Assembly: GCF_001592745.1 (NCBI RefSeq)
Contig: NZ_LUKD01000001.1
Span: 751,384-815,383 of the forward strand
DNA from: Bdellovibrio bacteriovorus
GTDB taxonomy: Bacteria > Bdellovibrionota > Bdellovibrionia > Bdellovibrionales > Bdellovibrionaceae
Length of the DNA stretch: 64,000 nucleotides
Direction of reading: 5' to 3'
Within the stretch, counting starts at the first letter, position 1. Each line of letters begins with the position of its first letter. Of this stretch, positions 16,793 to 25,432 are shown piece after piece. The translations under genes and the position numbers were made by a program. The notes under the pieces were generated by a model. The model searched no databases. It was not told where the DNA came from and saw nothing but the letters and a program-made list of their open reading frames with translations.

Positions 16793-17298
16793 TTTTAACC
16801 CATATTGTGGCTTGCTCAAAAAATCATGTGATCGGAACTCAAGGCGGTTTGCCGTGGGATCTTCCCGAGGATATGAAATTTTTCCGCGACACCACAAAGG
16901 GTCACATTATGATTATGGGAAGAAAGACTTTTGATTCTTTCAATGGCCGCGCTCTTCCCAACCGCTACCACATTGTGATCACGCGCGATCCATCCAAACA
17001 AAACTTTCCCTCGACGGAATCAAGTCCCGTCGTTTTTGTTTCTTCGATTGAAGAGGCCGTCGCCCATGCAAAACCACTGACGGCAAAATGGGGAGATGAA
17101 GTTTTCATTATCGGCGGCGGAGAAATCTATAAACAATCCCTGCCGATCACCAACAAAGTCTATCTAACCCTTATCCATCAAGACTTTCCGGGCGACACCT
17201 ATTACCCGCAAATTGACGAAAATGTTTTCACGCTGAGTGCACGTCGTGATGTGGAAGTGCCAATTCCATTTTCGTTTCTTACCTACATTCGCAAGTAG
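16789..17298 (+). CDS. folA: Dihydrofolate reductase
   Basis: FolA reduces dihydrofolate to tetrahydrofolate with NADPH and is the target of trimethoprim. The 169-residue protein has the N-terminal [20 protein letters not shown] block with the active-site acidic residue, IMGRKTFDS, and FIIGGGEIY for NADPH binding. Length is normal. The start overlaps the thyA stop, so the two genes are coupled. Confidence 0.96.
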   Translation: MILTHIVACSKNHVIGTQGGLPWDLPEDMKFFRDTTKGHIMIMGRKTFDSFNGRALPNRYHIVITRDPSKQNFPSTESSPVVFVSSIEEAVAHAKPLTAKWGDEVFIIGGGEIYKQSLPITNKVYLTLIHQDFPGDTYYPQIDENVFTLSARRDVEVPIPFSFLTYIRK

Positions 17299-17402
17299 GG
17301 TCTAGATTTACAGTCTCATTTTGAGAACAGGGAATTTTGGACTCTACGAACGCGATATTTCCTCCGACAATAGAATCAGCAACCATGCCTTTCGGAGTCG
17401 CG

Positions 17403-17708
17403 ATGAAAACGTCCAAACGATTTGCCACAAAAGAAACTGCGAAGATCGAAGTTTACGGGCATATTGGAATTCTGGTTGCGAGCCTCAAAAATCTTTCTGA
17501 AACCGGCGCTTTTCTTGAAGTCTCTCAAGGTGATTACGTCCCTCAAAAAGGGGACCTTTTGAACATGACCGTCCAACTTGACAGTCTTCGTCGTACTCAT
17601 AACGTCGCGGCCGAGGTTGTTTGGAGCAAAGGTTTGGGACTTGGCATTTGTTTCATTAACAAAGAACAGGTTCTGGAAAGAATGATGGCCAAAGCCGTTG
17701 GCTTCTAA
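17403..17708 (+). CDS. PilZ domain protein
   Basis: This is a 101-residue single-domain PilZ protein. PilZ domains bind cyclic di-GMP through an RxxxR motif and a DxSxxG motif. Here the second motif is NLSETG and the first is reduced to KRFATK, so the arginine pattern is incomplete and binding may be weak or absent. The ATG at 17403 follows GGAG with good spacing; a TTG at 17337 and an ATG at 17385 are alternatives. It lies between folA and murB in the same direction, 15 bases before murB. Confidence 0.75.
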   Translation: MKTSKRFATKETAKIEVYGHIGILVASLKNLSETGAFLEVSQGDYVPQKGDLLNMTVQLDSLRRTHNVAAEVVWSKGLGLGICFINKEQVLERMMAKAVGF

Positions 17709-17723
17709 TAAAATCTGTAAATC

Positions 17724-18737
17724 ATGCAGATCCGCACAAAAGTTGACTTAAGCTCATTTAACACTCTTCAATTGCGTTCCCAGGCAGAACACTATGCCGA
17801 GCTTCATTCGCCGTCGGATCTACATGCCATTCAAGATGACGCCTCTTTAAAAAAACTGACTTGGAATATTCTGGGTGGGGGCAGCAATCTGGTATTGCCC
17901 TCTTCGATCCCCGGCTTGGTTTTGAAAGTGTCCAATCGAGGTAAAGAACTTGTCGCCGATGACAAAGACTTCTGGTTCGTCAAAGTCCAAGCCGGTGAAG
18001 TTTGGAATGACTTTGTTCAGTGGACTTTGCAGCAAGGTTTCTGGGGACTGGAAAATCTATCCCTTATCCCTGGCACGTCAGGCGCGGCACCGATTCAGAA
18101 TATCGGCGCTTATGGAGTCGAGATCAAAGACACTCTTTGGGAAGTCACCTGCTTGGATTTAAAATCCGGAGAAACCAAAGTTCTTTCGAATAAAGAATGC
18201 CAGTTTGCTTATCGCGATAGCTTCTTTAAACAAGAAGGTGCGGGTCGCTATCTTGTCTGGGATGTCACGTTCCGTTTACCAAAGAAAAATGTTTTGCATT
18301 TGGAATACGGAGACATCCGTAAAGAACTTGAACGCCAGCAATTAGCGGCGGATCCTCGCACCATTGCCAATGCCGTGATTCACATACGTCAAACGAAACT
18401 CCCTGATCCACGCGTGATTGGTAACGCCGGCAGCTTCTTTAAGAACCCCATCGTTTCTAAAGAAATGCGTGATTCAATCTTGATGAAGCATACGGATCTG
18501 GTGAGTTATCCTTATCTAGATGCCAACTTTAAGCTTGCTGCCGGATGGTTGATTGATCGTGCAGGCTGGAAAGGGAAAAAACTGGGACCGGTCGGCATGT
18601 TTGAAAAGCAGGCTCTGGTATTAGTAAACCACGGCGGCGCTTCCGCTGATGACGTGTGGAAGCTTGCCAACCAAGTCAGTCTGGACGTAAAAAACATGTT
18701 CGGTGTTGAAATCGAGCCTGAACCTATTCGCTGGTAA
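17724..18737 (+). CDS. murB: UDP-N-acetylenolpyruvoylglucosamine reductase
   Basis: MurB reduces UDP-GlcNAc-enolpyruvate to UDP-MurNAc, an early cytoplasmic step of peptidoglycan synthesis, using FAD and NADPH. The 337-residue protein shows GGGSNLVL (51-58) for FAD binding, IPGTSGAAPIQNIGAYG and YRDSFFK in the middle, and the catalytic serine in GNAGSFFKNP (Ser237). YRDSFFK and the length fit the type I (E. coli-like) enzyme. It is away from the other mur genes of the window. Confidence 0.96.
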   Translation: MQIRTKVDLSSFNTLQLRSQAEHYAELHSPSDLHAIQDDASLKKLTWNILGGGSNLVLPSSIPGLVLKVSNRGKELVADDKDFWFVKVQAGEVWNDFVQWTLQQGFWGLENLSLIPGTSGAAPIQNIGAYGVEIKDTLWEVTCLDLKSGETKVLSNKECQFAYRDSFFKQEGAGRYLVWDVTFRLPKKNVLHLEYGDIRKELERQQLAADPRTIANAVIHIRQTKLPDPRVIGNAGSFFKNPIVSKEMRDSILMKHTDLVSYPYLDANFKLAAGWLIDRAGWKGKKLGPVGMFEKQALVLVNHGGASADDVWKLANQVSLDVKNMFGVEIEPEPIRW

Positions 18738-18846
18738 AATCCTCCTAGACCTAAGGCCGTGTGCACCGACTAAAGACTTGTACCTCAACATAGATCAAAG
18801 ACACTAAGGTATTCCTGACAGCAATGTCAGAACCCAAGGAGGGGTT

Positions 18847-20085
18847 ATGAAAATCACCAAGGTGCTCGTTGCGGCCGCATTTATTGCCGTAGGCTTTCTG
18901 CCTTTTCAAAATGCACACACTGTCGATTCCACTCAGTATTGGATGAAAGTTCGCGCCAAAGATAAATTCGAAAGATCTTTGATCGCAAACACCGGTCTTG
19001 CCATTGAAACTACTCGCGAAGATTTCGTCGTCGGCGTGGGAAGTTTGGAAGAAAAAAACGCGATTGAGCGTTTGGGCCTTTTAGAAGTCAGTTTTCCTTT
19101 AACAGATGCCATGGACTTCCCGGCGAAAGACGCTGCTTTCCACAACTATGCAGAGATGACCGAAAAGCTTCGCACGTTGGTGAATAATCACAGCTCTATT
19201 TCACAAATGACTTCGATTGGAAAATCCGTTGAAGGCCGTGATATTTGGGCTATACGCATTTCAGGAAACCTCGCAGAAGCTGATACGCTTCCCGCAACCG
19301 TATTCATGGGCGGACATCACGCACGTGAACATCTTTCGATCGAACTTCCCATTTACTATGTTGAATATCTTTTAACAGAATACTCCAAAGGCAACCCACG
19401 TATTCAGCGCTTGGTGAATGGTCGTGATATTCACTTCATTCCGATGGTAAACCCGGACGGAGCAGAATACGATATTTCGACGGGAAGTTACAAATCCTGG
19501 AGAAAAAATCGCACACGCAATAGCAACGGCACATATGGTGTGGATTTAAATCGCAACTACGCCTATGGCTGGGGTGGCGAAGGCGCTAGCACAAGTCCTA
19601 ACAGTGAAACTTATCGTGGTCCTCACGCTTTCAGTGAACCTGAGACTCAAGCTATTAAAAAGTACGTCGACACTCACGAAAACATCACGATCCTTCTTTC
19701 GTTCCACACGTACTCACAGTTGATCTTGTATCCTTGGGGTCACGTGTATGAAAGCATCGCAAATACCCAAGACAAACAAGTTCACGAAACAATGGCCAGA
19801 AAGATGGCCGAGTGGAACGGTTACACTCCCCAACAATCTTCTGAACTCTATATCGCGAGCGGAGACACGACAGACTGGTCCTATGCAGAACACAAAATCA
19901 TTTCTTTCACTTTCGAATTAGATCCCGGAAACAGCGGGTGGGGCTCGGGTGGTTTTTATCCCGGGGCGGGTGTGATTCCCGAAGTGCAAAGAAAGAACCT
20001 AGAACCGGTTCTATATTTAATTGAATACTCTGATAATCCCTACAGAGCCGTAGGATCTGGAAACGGTCCGATCTTTAAGCCCTAA
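18847..20085 (+). CDS. Secreted M14 zinc carboxypeptidase
   Basis: This is a 412-residue exported metallocarboxypeptidase that removes C-terminal residues from peptides. A signal-peptide-like N-terminus (about 1-25) and a propeptide-like region (to about 95) precede the catalytic domain. The zinc ligands are His158 and Glu161 in HHARE and His287 in SFHTYSQ, and the general base is Glu357 in FTFELDPG. VNPDGAEYD and the GVDLNRNY substrate-carboxylate site are typical. A strong Shine-Dalgarno (AAGGAGGGG) precedes the ATG. A bidirectional terminator follows. Prey protein digestion is a plausible but inferred role. Confidence 0.93.
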   Translation: MKITKVLVAAAFIAVGFLPFQNAHTVDSTQYWMKVRAKDKFERSLIANTGLAIETTREDFVVGVGSLEEKNAIERLGLLEVSFPLTDAMDFPAKDAAFHNYAEMTEKLRTLVNNHSSISQMTSIGKSVEGRDIWAIRISGNLAEADTLPATVFMGGHHAREHLSIELPIYYVEYLLTEYSKGNPRIQRLVNGRDIHFIPMVNPDGAEYDISTGSYKSWRKNRTRNSNGTYGVDLNRNYAYGWGGEGASTSPNSETYRGPHAFSEPETQAIKKYVDTHENITILLSFHTYSQLILYPWGHVYESIANTQDKQVHETMARKMAEWNGYTPQQSSELYIASGDTTDWSYAEHKIISFTFELDPGNSGWGSGGFYPGAGVIPEVQRKNLEPVLYLIEYSDNPYRAVGSGNGPIFKP

Positions 20086-20088
20086 AAT

Positions 20089-20118
20089 AAAAAACCCAGC
20101 TTCACGCTGGGTTTTTTA
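20089..20118. terminator. Bidirectional terminator
   Basis: An 11-bp stem (AAAAACCCAGC at 20090-20100, GCTGGGTTTTT at 20106-20116) has a 5-base loop and T-runs on both strands. It separates the carboxypeptidase from the convergent secreted protein. Confidence 0.92.
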
Positions 20119-20121
20119 TTT

Positions 20122-21129
20122 TTATCGTGTTCCTTCAAGAGCTTTTCCGCGCAGTCTGACATTGGACCCGCTAAATTCTTTCGCCCGTTTTTCTTTTGAA
20201 CCCAGATGTTCATTCACAAAACTTTCACACTCACCTGCTAAAGGATCACCGGAAGGCTTCTGACAGCAGCGAATCACGGCTGCCGGAAGTTTATTTAGTT
20301 TTACCTGAGGATCTTGCGCCATAGTTACAGAATAATCCGATGCACTGTGACCCTTGTTAAATCTTGTGACCTCTTCTCCATTGATCCAGATATGAGGACC
20401 TTCCCCTTTGTTACATGTGATTTCAACTGTCGATTTTGGAGTTTGCGCCAGCATTTCACTGATTTCTTGAATGCTCGAAAGAGCTTGGCTGTTTCCGTAC
20501 TGGGAAAGACACTTTTTCGTCATGTCTTGATTCTTGTTGAAATAATAATTGTCACGACAGCGCGCCAGTGGAGACTCTGACGAGGCTTCGCGCACAAGCC
20601 ACAACGAGGCCGCCATAGAAACTTCGAGACATCCTGAACTCACCACCATATTGCAGGTCAAAGAAGCCTGAGCATAGGGAAAGAACAAAGACCATAAGCC
20701 CGCCCCTTTTGACTTTGTCGGCAATAGCTTCATACTGACCAAGCGGCGCAAGTAGGACATCTTTTCTTCTAAAGACTTATAACGATCAACTTCGATCTTG
20801 TGACCGTTCACCAAGAACTCACCGCGAAAATAGTCCGTGATTTCCACAGAGATCTTCGTGCCATCAGAAAACTTGTAGTTAATGACTTGATCCTCGCTGG
20901 CAACTTCGGGCATCTCGACCCAGAGCTTTTTTTGAATGAGGCTTTCCAAATATCTCACTTCGCTTTCACTCAAGCGAGGTTTCAATTTTTCTAAGGCTTC
21001 CGTGGGAGACTTGATTCGCGAAAGGCTGAGAGCAGTGTCAGCGATGATCTTTTTTTCAACGTCCTGTCGGGGCGCCGCAAAGGACGCGATAGAAAAAAAC
21101 AAACTGAGGATCAGTGCAGAAACTTTCAT
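20122..21129 (-). CDS. Secreted protein of unknown function
   Basis: This is a 335-residue protein with a clear signal peptide (about 1-18, cleavage near SFAAP). The mature part has a charged N-terminal half and a C-terminal half rich in paired cysteines (for example LTCNMVVSSGCLEV and VIRCCQKPSGDPLAGEC), which suggests disulfide bonds in the periplasm or outside the cell. I do not recognise the family. It is transcribed away from the small cysteine-repeat protein on the other side of a 190-base divergent spacer. Confidence 0.65.
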   Translation of the reverse strand: MKVSALILSLFFSIASFAAPRQDVEKKIIADTALSLSRIKSPTEALEKLKPRLSESEVRYLESLIQKKLWVEMPEVASEDQVINYKFSDGTKISVEITDYFRGEFLVNGHKIEVDRYKSLEEKMSYLRRLVSMKLLPTKSKGAGLWSLFFPYAQASLTCNMVVSSGCLEVSMAASLWLVREASSESPLARCRDNYYFNKNQDMTKKCLSQYGNSQALSSIQEISEMLAQTPKSTVEITCNKGEGPHIWINGEEVTRFNKGHSASDYSVTMAQDPQVKLNKLPAAVIRCCQKPSGDPLAGECESFVNEHLGSKEKRAKEFSGSNVRLRGKALEGTR

Positions 21130-21219
21130 GGGAACCTCTAATTGTTATGACCCTTATCGTATCGGTTTGTTACACACCTGACTTTAGAAAGGGCGTCCTC
21201 TAGCCCCGCCATTTTCGCC

Positions 21220-21242
21220 CCCTGTCTCGAAGTTAGACAGGG
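21220..21242. other. Inverted repeat in divergent spacer
   Basis: A perfect 8-bp inverted repeat (CCCTGTCT at 21220-21227, AGACAGGG at 21235-21242) with a 7-base loop lies midway between two divergent secreted-protein genes. No T-tract follows, so an operator or RNA structure is as likely as a terminator. Confidence 0.4.
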
Positions 21243-21319
21243 ACCCTTGCCTAAAAACAAATATAAAGAAGCATACGGCGCCCTGGTTTTGCACTATACA
21301 GCCATGAGGGAAAATTCGT

Positions 21320-21766
21320 ATGCGCCAATTCAAGCTGTTCGTCGCCTTCATACTATGCTTTTCATTTACGTCGGCCTATGCCCAAAGCCTTTGCCAGGTT
21401 ACTGGTAAAAGTCGATTGGCTATGGATCAGCGTGATGACTTAAGACTGAAATGTCTGAAACAGAAAAAAGCGCAGCTCAATGTTTCTTCCTGCTTAAACA
21501 TCGCTAAAAAGATGGAATATTCTACCAACGCTGAAGACGCTCGCTTAGTTTGTCTTTATGATCTTCGCGGCATTACGATCAAAGAGTGCCACGCTATTTC
21601 AAAAAGCATGGAATACGCCGACACCGGCGATGAAGTTCGTTGGGAATGTCTTCGCCGTTTCAATCGTTCTTTGACGAAAAAACAGTGCAACACTTTCGCA
21701 AAGAACATGGCGTATCCCGCTAACACTCAACGAGCGGAAGTTTACTGCGCGCAAGAGCTCGAGTGA
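21320..21766 (+). CDS. Small secreted cysteine-repeat protein
   Basis: This is a 148-residue protein with a signal peptide (about 1-21, ending SAYAQ). The mature part has about three copies of a roughly 40-residue unit with the pattern C-x3-A-K-x-M-x-Y-x7-R-x3-C-L: a cysteine, a KKMEYS/KSMEYA/KNMAYP block, then an arginine and a second cysteine. The regular cysteines suggest one disulfide per repeat. I do not recognise the family. A Shine-Dalgarno-like GAGGGA lies upstream. Confidence 0.7.
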   Translation: MRQFKLFVAFILCFSFTSAYAQSLCQVTGKSRLAMDQRDDLRLKCLKQKKAQLNVSSCLNIAKKMEYSTNAEDARLVCLYDLRGITIKECHAISKSMEYADTGDEVRWECLRRFNRSLTKKQCNTFAKNMAYPANTQRAEVYCAQELE

Positions 21767-21805
21767 CCGAACTCTAATATAGATCACATTCAATACTAAG
21801 AGCCT

Positions 21806-21826
21806 GTTCATTACAGGTTCATTACA
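21806..21826. promoter_or_regulatory. Tandem 10-bp direct repeat, possible operator
   Basis: GTTCATTACA occurs at 21806-21815 and again at 21817-21826, an 11-base period (about one helical turn). It lies about 100 bases upstream of a TetR-family regulator and could be its autoregulatory operator, though TetR sites are usually palindromic. Confidence 0.35.
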
Positions 21827-21927
21827 ATTCTGTAAAAAACCAGACTTGCCCCTCTATGCAATGCTCCTTATTCTGTCCTCATAGGACACGAATCCAAAAG
21901 TGCGTATTTAGAAGGGATAACTCGGTC

Positions 21928-22611
21928 ATGACTCAATCTATTGAGAAAGAAAAAGCAAAGAAAACTAAGATCATCGTGAAAGCTCCGACACAAGAACGTT
22001 CAAGGCAAACTGTAGCCACGATCTTAGATGCTTGTTCTCGTCTTCTTATTTCAGAAGGCTTCTACTCTATTACTACAGACAAAATCGCGAAAGAAGCCGG
22101 CGTCAGTATCGGGTCTCTTTACCAATTCTTCGGAAACAAAGAATCCGTCGTTCAAGCTGTGGTCAAAAATATCGTGGAAGAAGATAAACGCATTATCAGC
22201 GAAAAAATGCGTGCGATTTCTCCATTGCCACCTGAACAGCGTGTAAAAGCGATGATTGAACTGGCTGTTGAAACAATCCGCCGCAACTCTGAGCTTCGCG
22301 CGAAACTGACAACGATCCAATATTATGTTGCTGAGGCATCTTATATGTCCGAGTCGATCCGATTCTTCCAGGAAGTTGTTCGTTACAACCTTCCGCAGAT
22401 CCCGGGTCGCGACATGGAAAAAGTGTCTTACCTCGTAGTGAATGCTTTCATCGGCTTGGTGAATACAATGTCTATCGATAGACCAGAAGCTATTCATGAT
22501 GCAGGCATCGTGCAAGAAATCACGCAAATGTTCTTCAAATATCTAGATATGGAACCTACTACCACAGCAACAGCCTCCGTAGGCGCGCGTGCTAAAGGCG
22601 ACTTTATCTAA
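21928..22611 (+). CDS. TetR family transcriptional regulator
   Basis: This is a 227-residue one-component regulator. The N-terminal helix-turn-helix reads TDKIAKEAGVSIGSLYQFF (about residues 50-68), the standard TetR DNA-binding signature followed by NKESVV. The C-terminal ligand-binding half is helical. The ATG at 21928 follows GAAGGGA; a longer frame from 21856 is unlikely. No obvious target gene sits beside it: the next gene is convergent, behind a terminator, so it may act elsewhere or on itself. Confidence 0.9.
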   Translation: MTQSIEKEKAKKTKIIVKAPTQERSRQTVATILDACSRLLISEGFYSITTDKIAKEAGVSIGSLYQFFGNKESVVQAVVKNIVEEDKRIISEKMRAISPLPPEQRVKAMIELAVETIRRNSELRAKLTTIQYYVAEASYMSESIRFFQEVVRYNLPQIPGRDMEKVSYLVVNAFIGLVNTMSIDRPEAIHDAGIVQEITQMFFKYLDMEPTTTATASVGARAKGDFI

Positions 22612-22633
22612 ATTAAATGATCACCCAGAAAAT

Positions 22634-22664
22634 AAAAAAGGGAGCGAAAGCTCCCTTTTTTATT
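22634..22664. terminator. Bidirectional terminator
   Basis: An AAAAAAGGGAGC / GCTCCCTTTTTT stem (22634-22645 and 22649-22660) has a short GAAA-type loop. It lies between the TetR gene and the convergent lytic transglycosylase. Confidence 0.92.
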
Positions 22665-22682
22665 CCGTTTTCGAAAAGTCTC

Positions 22683-23870
22683 TTAGCGACCTTTCTTATC
22701 TTCCATCGCCACTGTACGATCTTTTCTTGCCAACGAAATCAATGCCACATTGTATTTGTCTTTAGGAACTGAAATCACCGTTTGCGCTGGGATTGGATGC
22801 CCTTTGCGTGCCTTGTGTGTCAGATGTGGGTTGTAAACCTGTGCCTTAGAATCATCGCCATCAAACCAGCTGACGATTTCTTTGTACTTCACAGACACCG
22901 GAAGTTTTAAATCTTGCGCGGGCAATGGTTTCGACCAAACCACAGAACCGTAATACTTGTTGGCGTTTTTTTCCACTTCAAGTGCCGCCAGGAAGCTTGC
23001 ATAGAAGTTACGTGAAGCAAAACCGAAGCTCTTACGAGAGCGCACATTTTGAATCAACTCCCCCAACTCGCGAGTTTCATAACTCTTTGTCATTTTTAGA
23101 ACGCCCGTAGGTCCATGGTTGTAACCCGTCACCGCCAAAGGCCATGATTCAAGCATCCCATAGTTTTGACGAAGAAGTTTCGCTGCTAGCTTCGTTGCTT
23201 CCAAAGGATGATTTCGTTTATCCACCACCGGAGAAATCATTTTATAAGGACGAGCCGTGTAAGGCATGATTTGCCAGATACCGCTCGCTCCTACTTTTGA
23301 GCGCGCCATGATATTGAATGAACTTTCCACGAAAGCCAAACGAGTCAGCTCGACAGGAACTTTGCTGTCTCTGAAGATTTTTTCCATGTCTTCAAGATAG
23401 CGGCCGGAATAAAAGATCGCGTCTTGCATGCGGTCTTTTTGACCTAATTGAAAACGCAGACGTTCACCTTCTTCAGGAGTCGCCAAACGAGCCGCGATGA
23501 TCTTTTTAACTTCATCGACTTTCTTTTGCTTTTCGCGCTCGGTCTTTAAACCTTTAAGATCGACGATTTCATAAACGGTCTCTACGTTTTCCGCATCATG
23601 AATCACGCCTTGTTCCGTCGTGTACTTCGTATAGACGTCGATCCAAAACTGAACCTGTTTTTCCATACCCTTAGGAATCGAGAAGGCCGATTCGTTGTAC
23701 CCTAAGGCAGCTGATTGATCGGCAAAAATAGGCGCACGCCAAGGACGAATCTCCTCAGGGCTTCTGCCTAATACTTGCGGCACTACTTGCGCAGCAATAT
23801 CGCCTTGCGCTCCCGCGACTGGAGCAACAGATAAAATCGCGTATAAAATTGAGACACTCAGCTTTTTCAT
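22683..23870 (-). CDS. Membrane-exported lytic transglycosylase (SLT domain)
   Basis: This is a 395-residue exported peptidoglycan lyase. After a signal peptide (about 1-21), a charged helical region precedes an SLT/MltD-type catalytic domain with the catalytic Glu182 in FVESSFN and the GASGIWQIMP block (about 194-203). The C-terminal part contains YNPHLTHKARKGHPIPAQ, similar in placement to a LysM or LysM-linker end, but a full LysM is not evident. It follows a PBP4-type dacB by 31 bases in the same direction, forming a cell-wall remodelling pair. Confidence 0.9.
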   Translation of the reverse strand: MKKLSVSILYAILSVAPVAGAQGDIAAQVVPQVLGRSPEEIRPWRAPIFADQSAALGYNESAFSIPKGMEKQVQFWIDVYTKYTTEQGVIHDAENVETVYEIVDLKGLKTEREKQKKVDEVKKIIAARLATPEEGERLRFQLGQKDRMQDAIFYSGRYLEDMEKIFRDSKVPVELTRLAFVESSFNIMARSKVGASGIWQIMPYTARPYKMISPVVDKRNHPLEATKLAAKLLRQNYGMLESWPLAVTGYNHGPTGVLKMTKSYETRELGELIQNVRSRKSFGFASRNFYASFLAALEVEKNANKYYGSVVWSKPLPAQDLKLPVSVKYKEIVSWFDGDDSKAQVYNPHLTHKARKGHPIPAQTVISVPKDKYNVALISLARKDRTVAMEDKKGR

Positions 23871-23901
23871 CGAACGTCCACCTTCCTGGTTCTCATTCGG
23901 C

Positions 23902-25341
23902 TTATTTTACTAGATAGATAAGTAAATTATCAAAAAACGCACGAATCTTTGTTTCATCCGTAGACCCGTTATAAACAAACGAAAACGTGATCACCCGACC
24001 ATCCTCTAATCCCGCGTAACCCGCTAAGGATACGACGTTCGTGAGGAATCCCGTTTTAGCACGCACCCAACGTTCTGCCGCTGAGTTCTTCATTCGCTTT
24101 TTGAGCGTGCCATCGACGCCGGCAATGGGCAAGGACGTAAGAAATTCGGGCTGGACTCGGAAATCATCACGCAAGTGGTCTAAAACTTTCCACATGGCAA
24201 AAGATGAGATTCTATTTTCACGCGACAGACCCGACGGCGAGTTTATCTTATACTGATCCGCCGGAAGCCCGAGACCTTGCAAATGCTCATTGATGACTAA
24301 CACCCCGTCCGCCAAAGTCGCACCTTTTGTTTTTTTCGCAACGCCCAAGTTCTTTGTCAGCATTTCCGCCACGTAGTTGTTCGAAAACTTGTTCATGTCA
24401 GCAACCATCTGCTCAATCGGTTTGCTTTCCGACTCAGCTAAGACATCTGACTTCTCTGGTGTGACACCGTTCTTCACTTCTCCGGTGAGTTGAATTCCGC
24501 GCTGAGCAAGAAATGCTTTCAAATTGTACCCTGCCCAAAGGTCGGGCTGCTGTACGTTTTTGAAAACCACGATCTCTTTCAAGCCCTGTCCGATTGAACC
24601 GCCGACGATAATCACATCGCCGGGAAACTTTTTATCATCTTCACGATCAGCCAAAAGATTATTTCCAGATCCGGAAACTGTTTTTGAGCGATTGATCAAA
24701 CGGATGTATTCGTTTTCGGGATCAATAAAAACTTGCGCAGTAGAGCCTACACCATTGGGTCGGACGAAAATATTCACCGAGTTCCAGTTAAAACTCATCG
24801 CTCCCACCGGAGCGTCGTACGCGCGATCGACGCGTTCTTTTTGTCGACTGAGGTCGTAACGGACTTTGTCAAAAAGAGTGTCGTCAACGACGATATCACC
24901 TTCAATTTTCTTTACGTTATTACGAGTGAAAGCATTGACCAGATACCACATGTTTTCGGAGACGAAAGAAGGATCACCGCCGCCTTTTAGATAGAGGTTC
25001 CCTTTAAGAACACCGTTTTTTGGTTCTACATTCGATAAAAGCTGCGTTTTAAATTTGTGACCCGGAGGAAAGTGCTCGAGGACGGCCGAAGCCGTGGCGA
25101 TTTTGGAAATAGACGCCGGGATCATCACCTTCGTACCGTTGGTGTCCAGAAGAACTTTCATTTCCTCCCCTTCACCGACAGTCGCATACATGCCTAAGTC
25201 TTTAGCATCCACGCCGAACTTTTTTAAAAGGGCCTGATATTCTTTTTGCAGATCCGCGAATTTATCTTTGGATTCGGTCCCCGATGCTTGAGCGTTGGCG
25301 AAAACAGAAAAAAGCAGAATGGTGGCAATAAGATATTTCAA
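23902..25341 (-). CDS. dacB: D-alanyl-D-alanine carboxypeptidase/endopeptidase (PBP4 type)
   Basis: This is a 479-residue exported class C penicillin-binding protein. After a signal peptide (about 1-18) it has SISK (Ser77 and Lys80) as the SxxK motif, SNN in NKFSNNYVAEML, and KTG in RAKTGFLTNVVS, with the long insertion typical of the DacB/PBP4 family between the first two motifs. Such enzymes trim or cut peptide crosslinks. Bdellovibrio is known to use PBP4-type enzymes to round prey cells; whether this copy is a predatory or housekeeping one cannot be told. It is upstream of and probably co-transcribed with the lytic transglycosylase. Confidence 0.93.
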   Translation of the reverse strand: MKYLIATILLFSVFANAQASGTESKDKFADLQKEYQALLKKFGVDAKDLGMYATVGEGEEMKVLLDTNGTKVMIPASISKIATASAVLEHFPPGHKFKTQLLSNVEPKNGVLKGNLYLKGGGDPSFVSENMWYLVNAFTRNNVKKIEGDIVVDDTLFDKVRYDLSRQKERVDRAYDAPVGAMSFNWNSVNIFVRPNGVGSTAQVFIDPENEYIRLINRSKTVSGSGNNLLADREDDKKFPGDVIIVGGSIGQGLKEIVVFKNVQQPDLWAGYNLKAFLAQRGIQLTGEVKNGVTPEKSDVLAESESKPIEQMVADMNKFSNNYVAEMLTKNLGVAKKTKGATLADGVLVINEHLQGLGLPADQYKINSPSGLSRENRISSFAMWKVLDHLRDDFRVQPEFLTSLPIAGVDGTLKKRMKNSAAERWVRAKTGFLTNVVSLAGYAGLEDGRVITFSFVYNGSTDETKIRAFFDNLLIYLVK

Positions 25342-25432
25342 GTCCAGCTCCCCTCGGGCTTACCCGTCTAGGTATAGTAAAGGCTGAAGTTTTTCTTCGC
25401 AAGAACTGGTGTGAATTGTTAGACTGAAGTGC

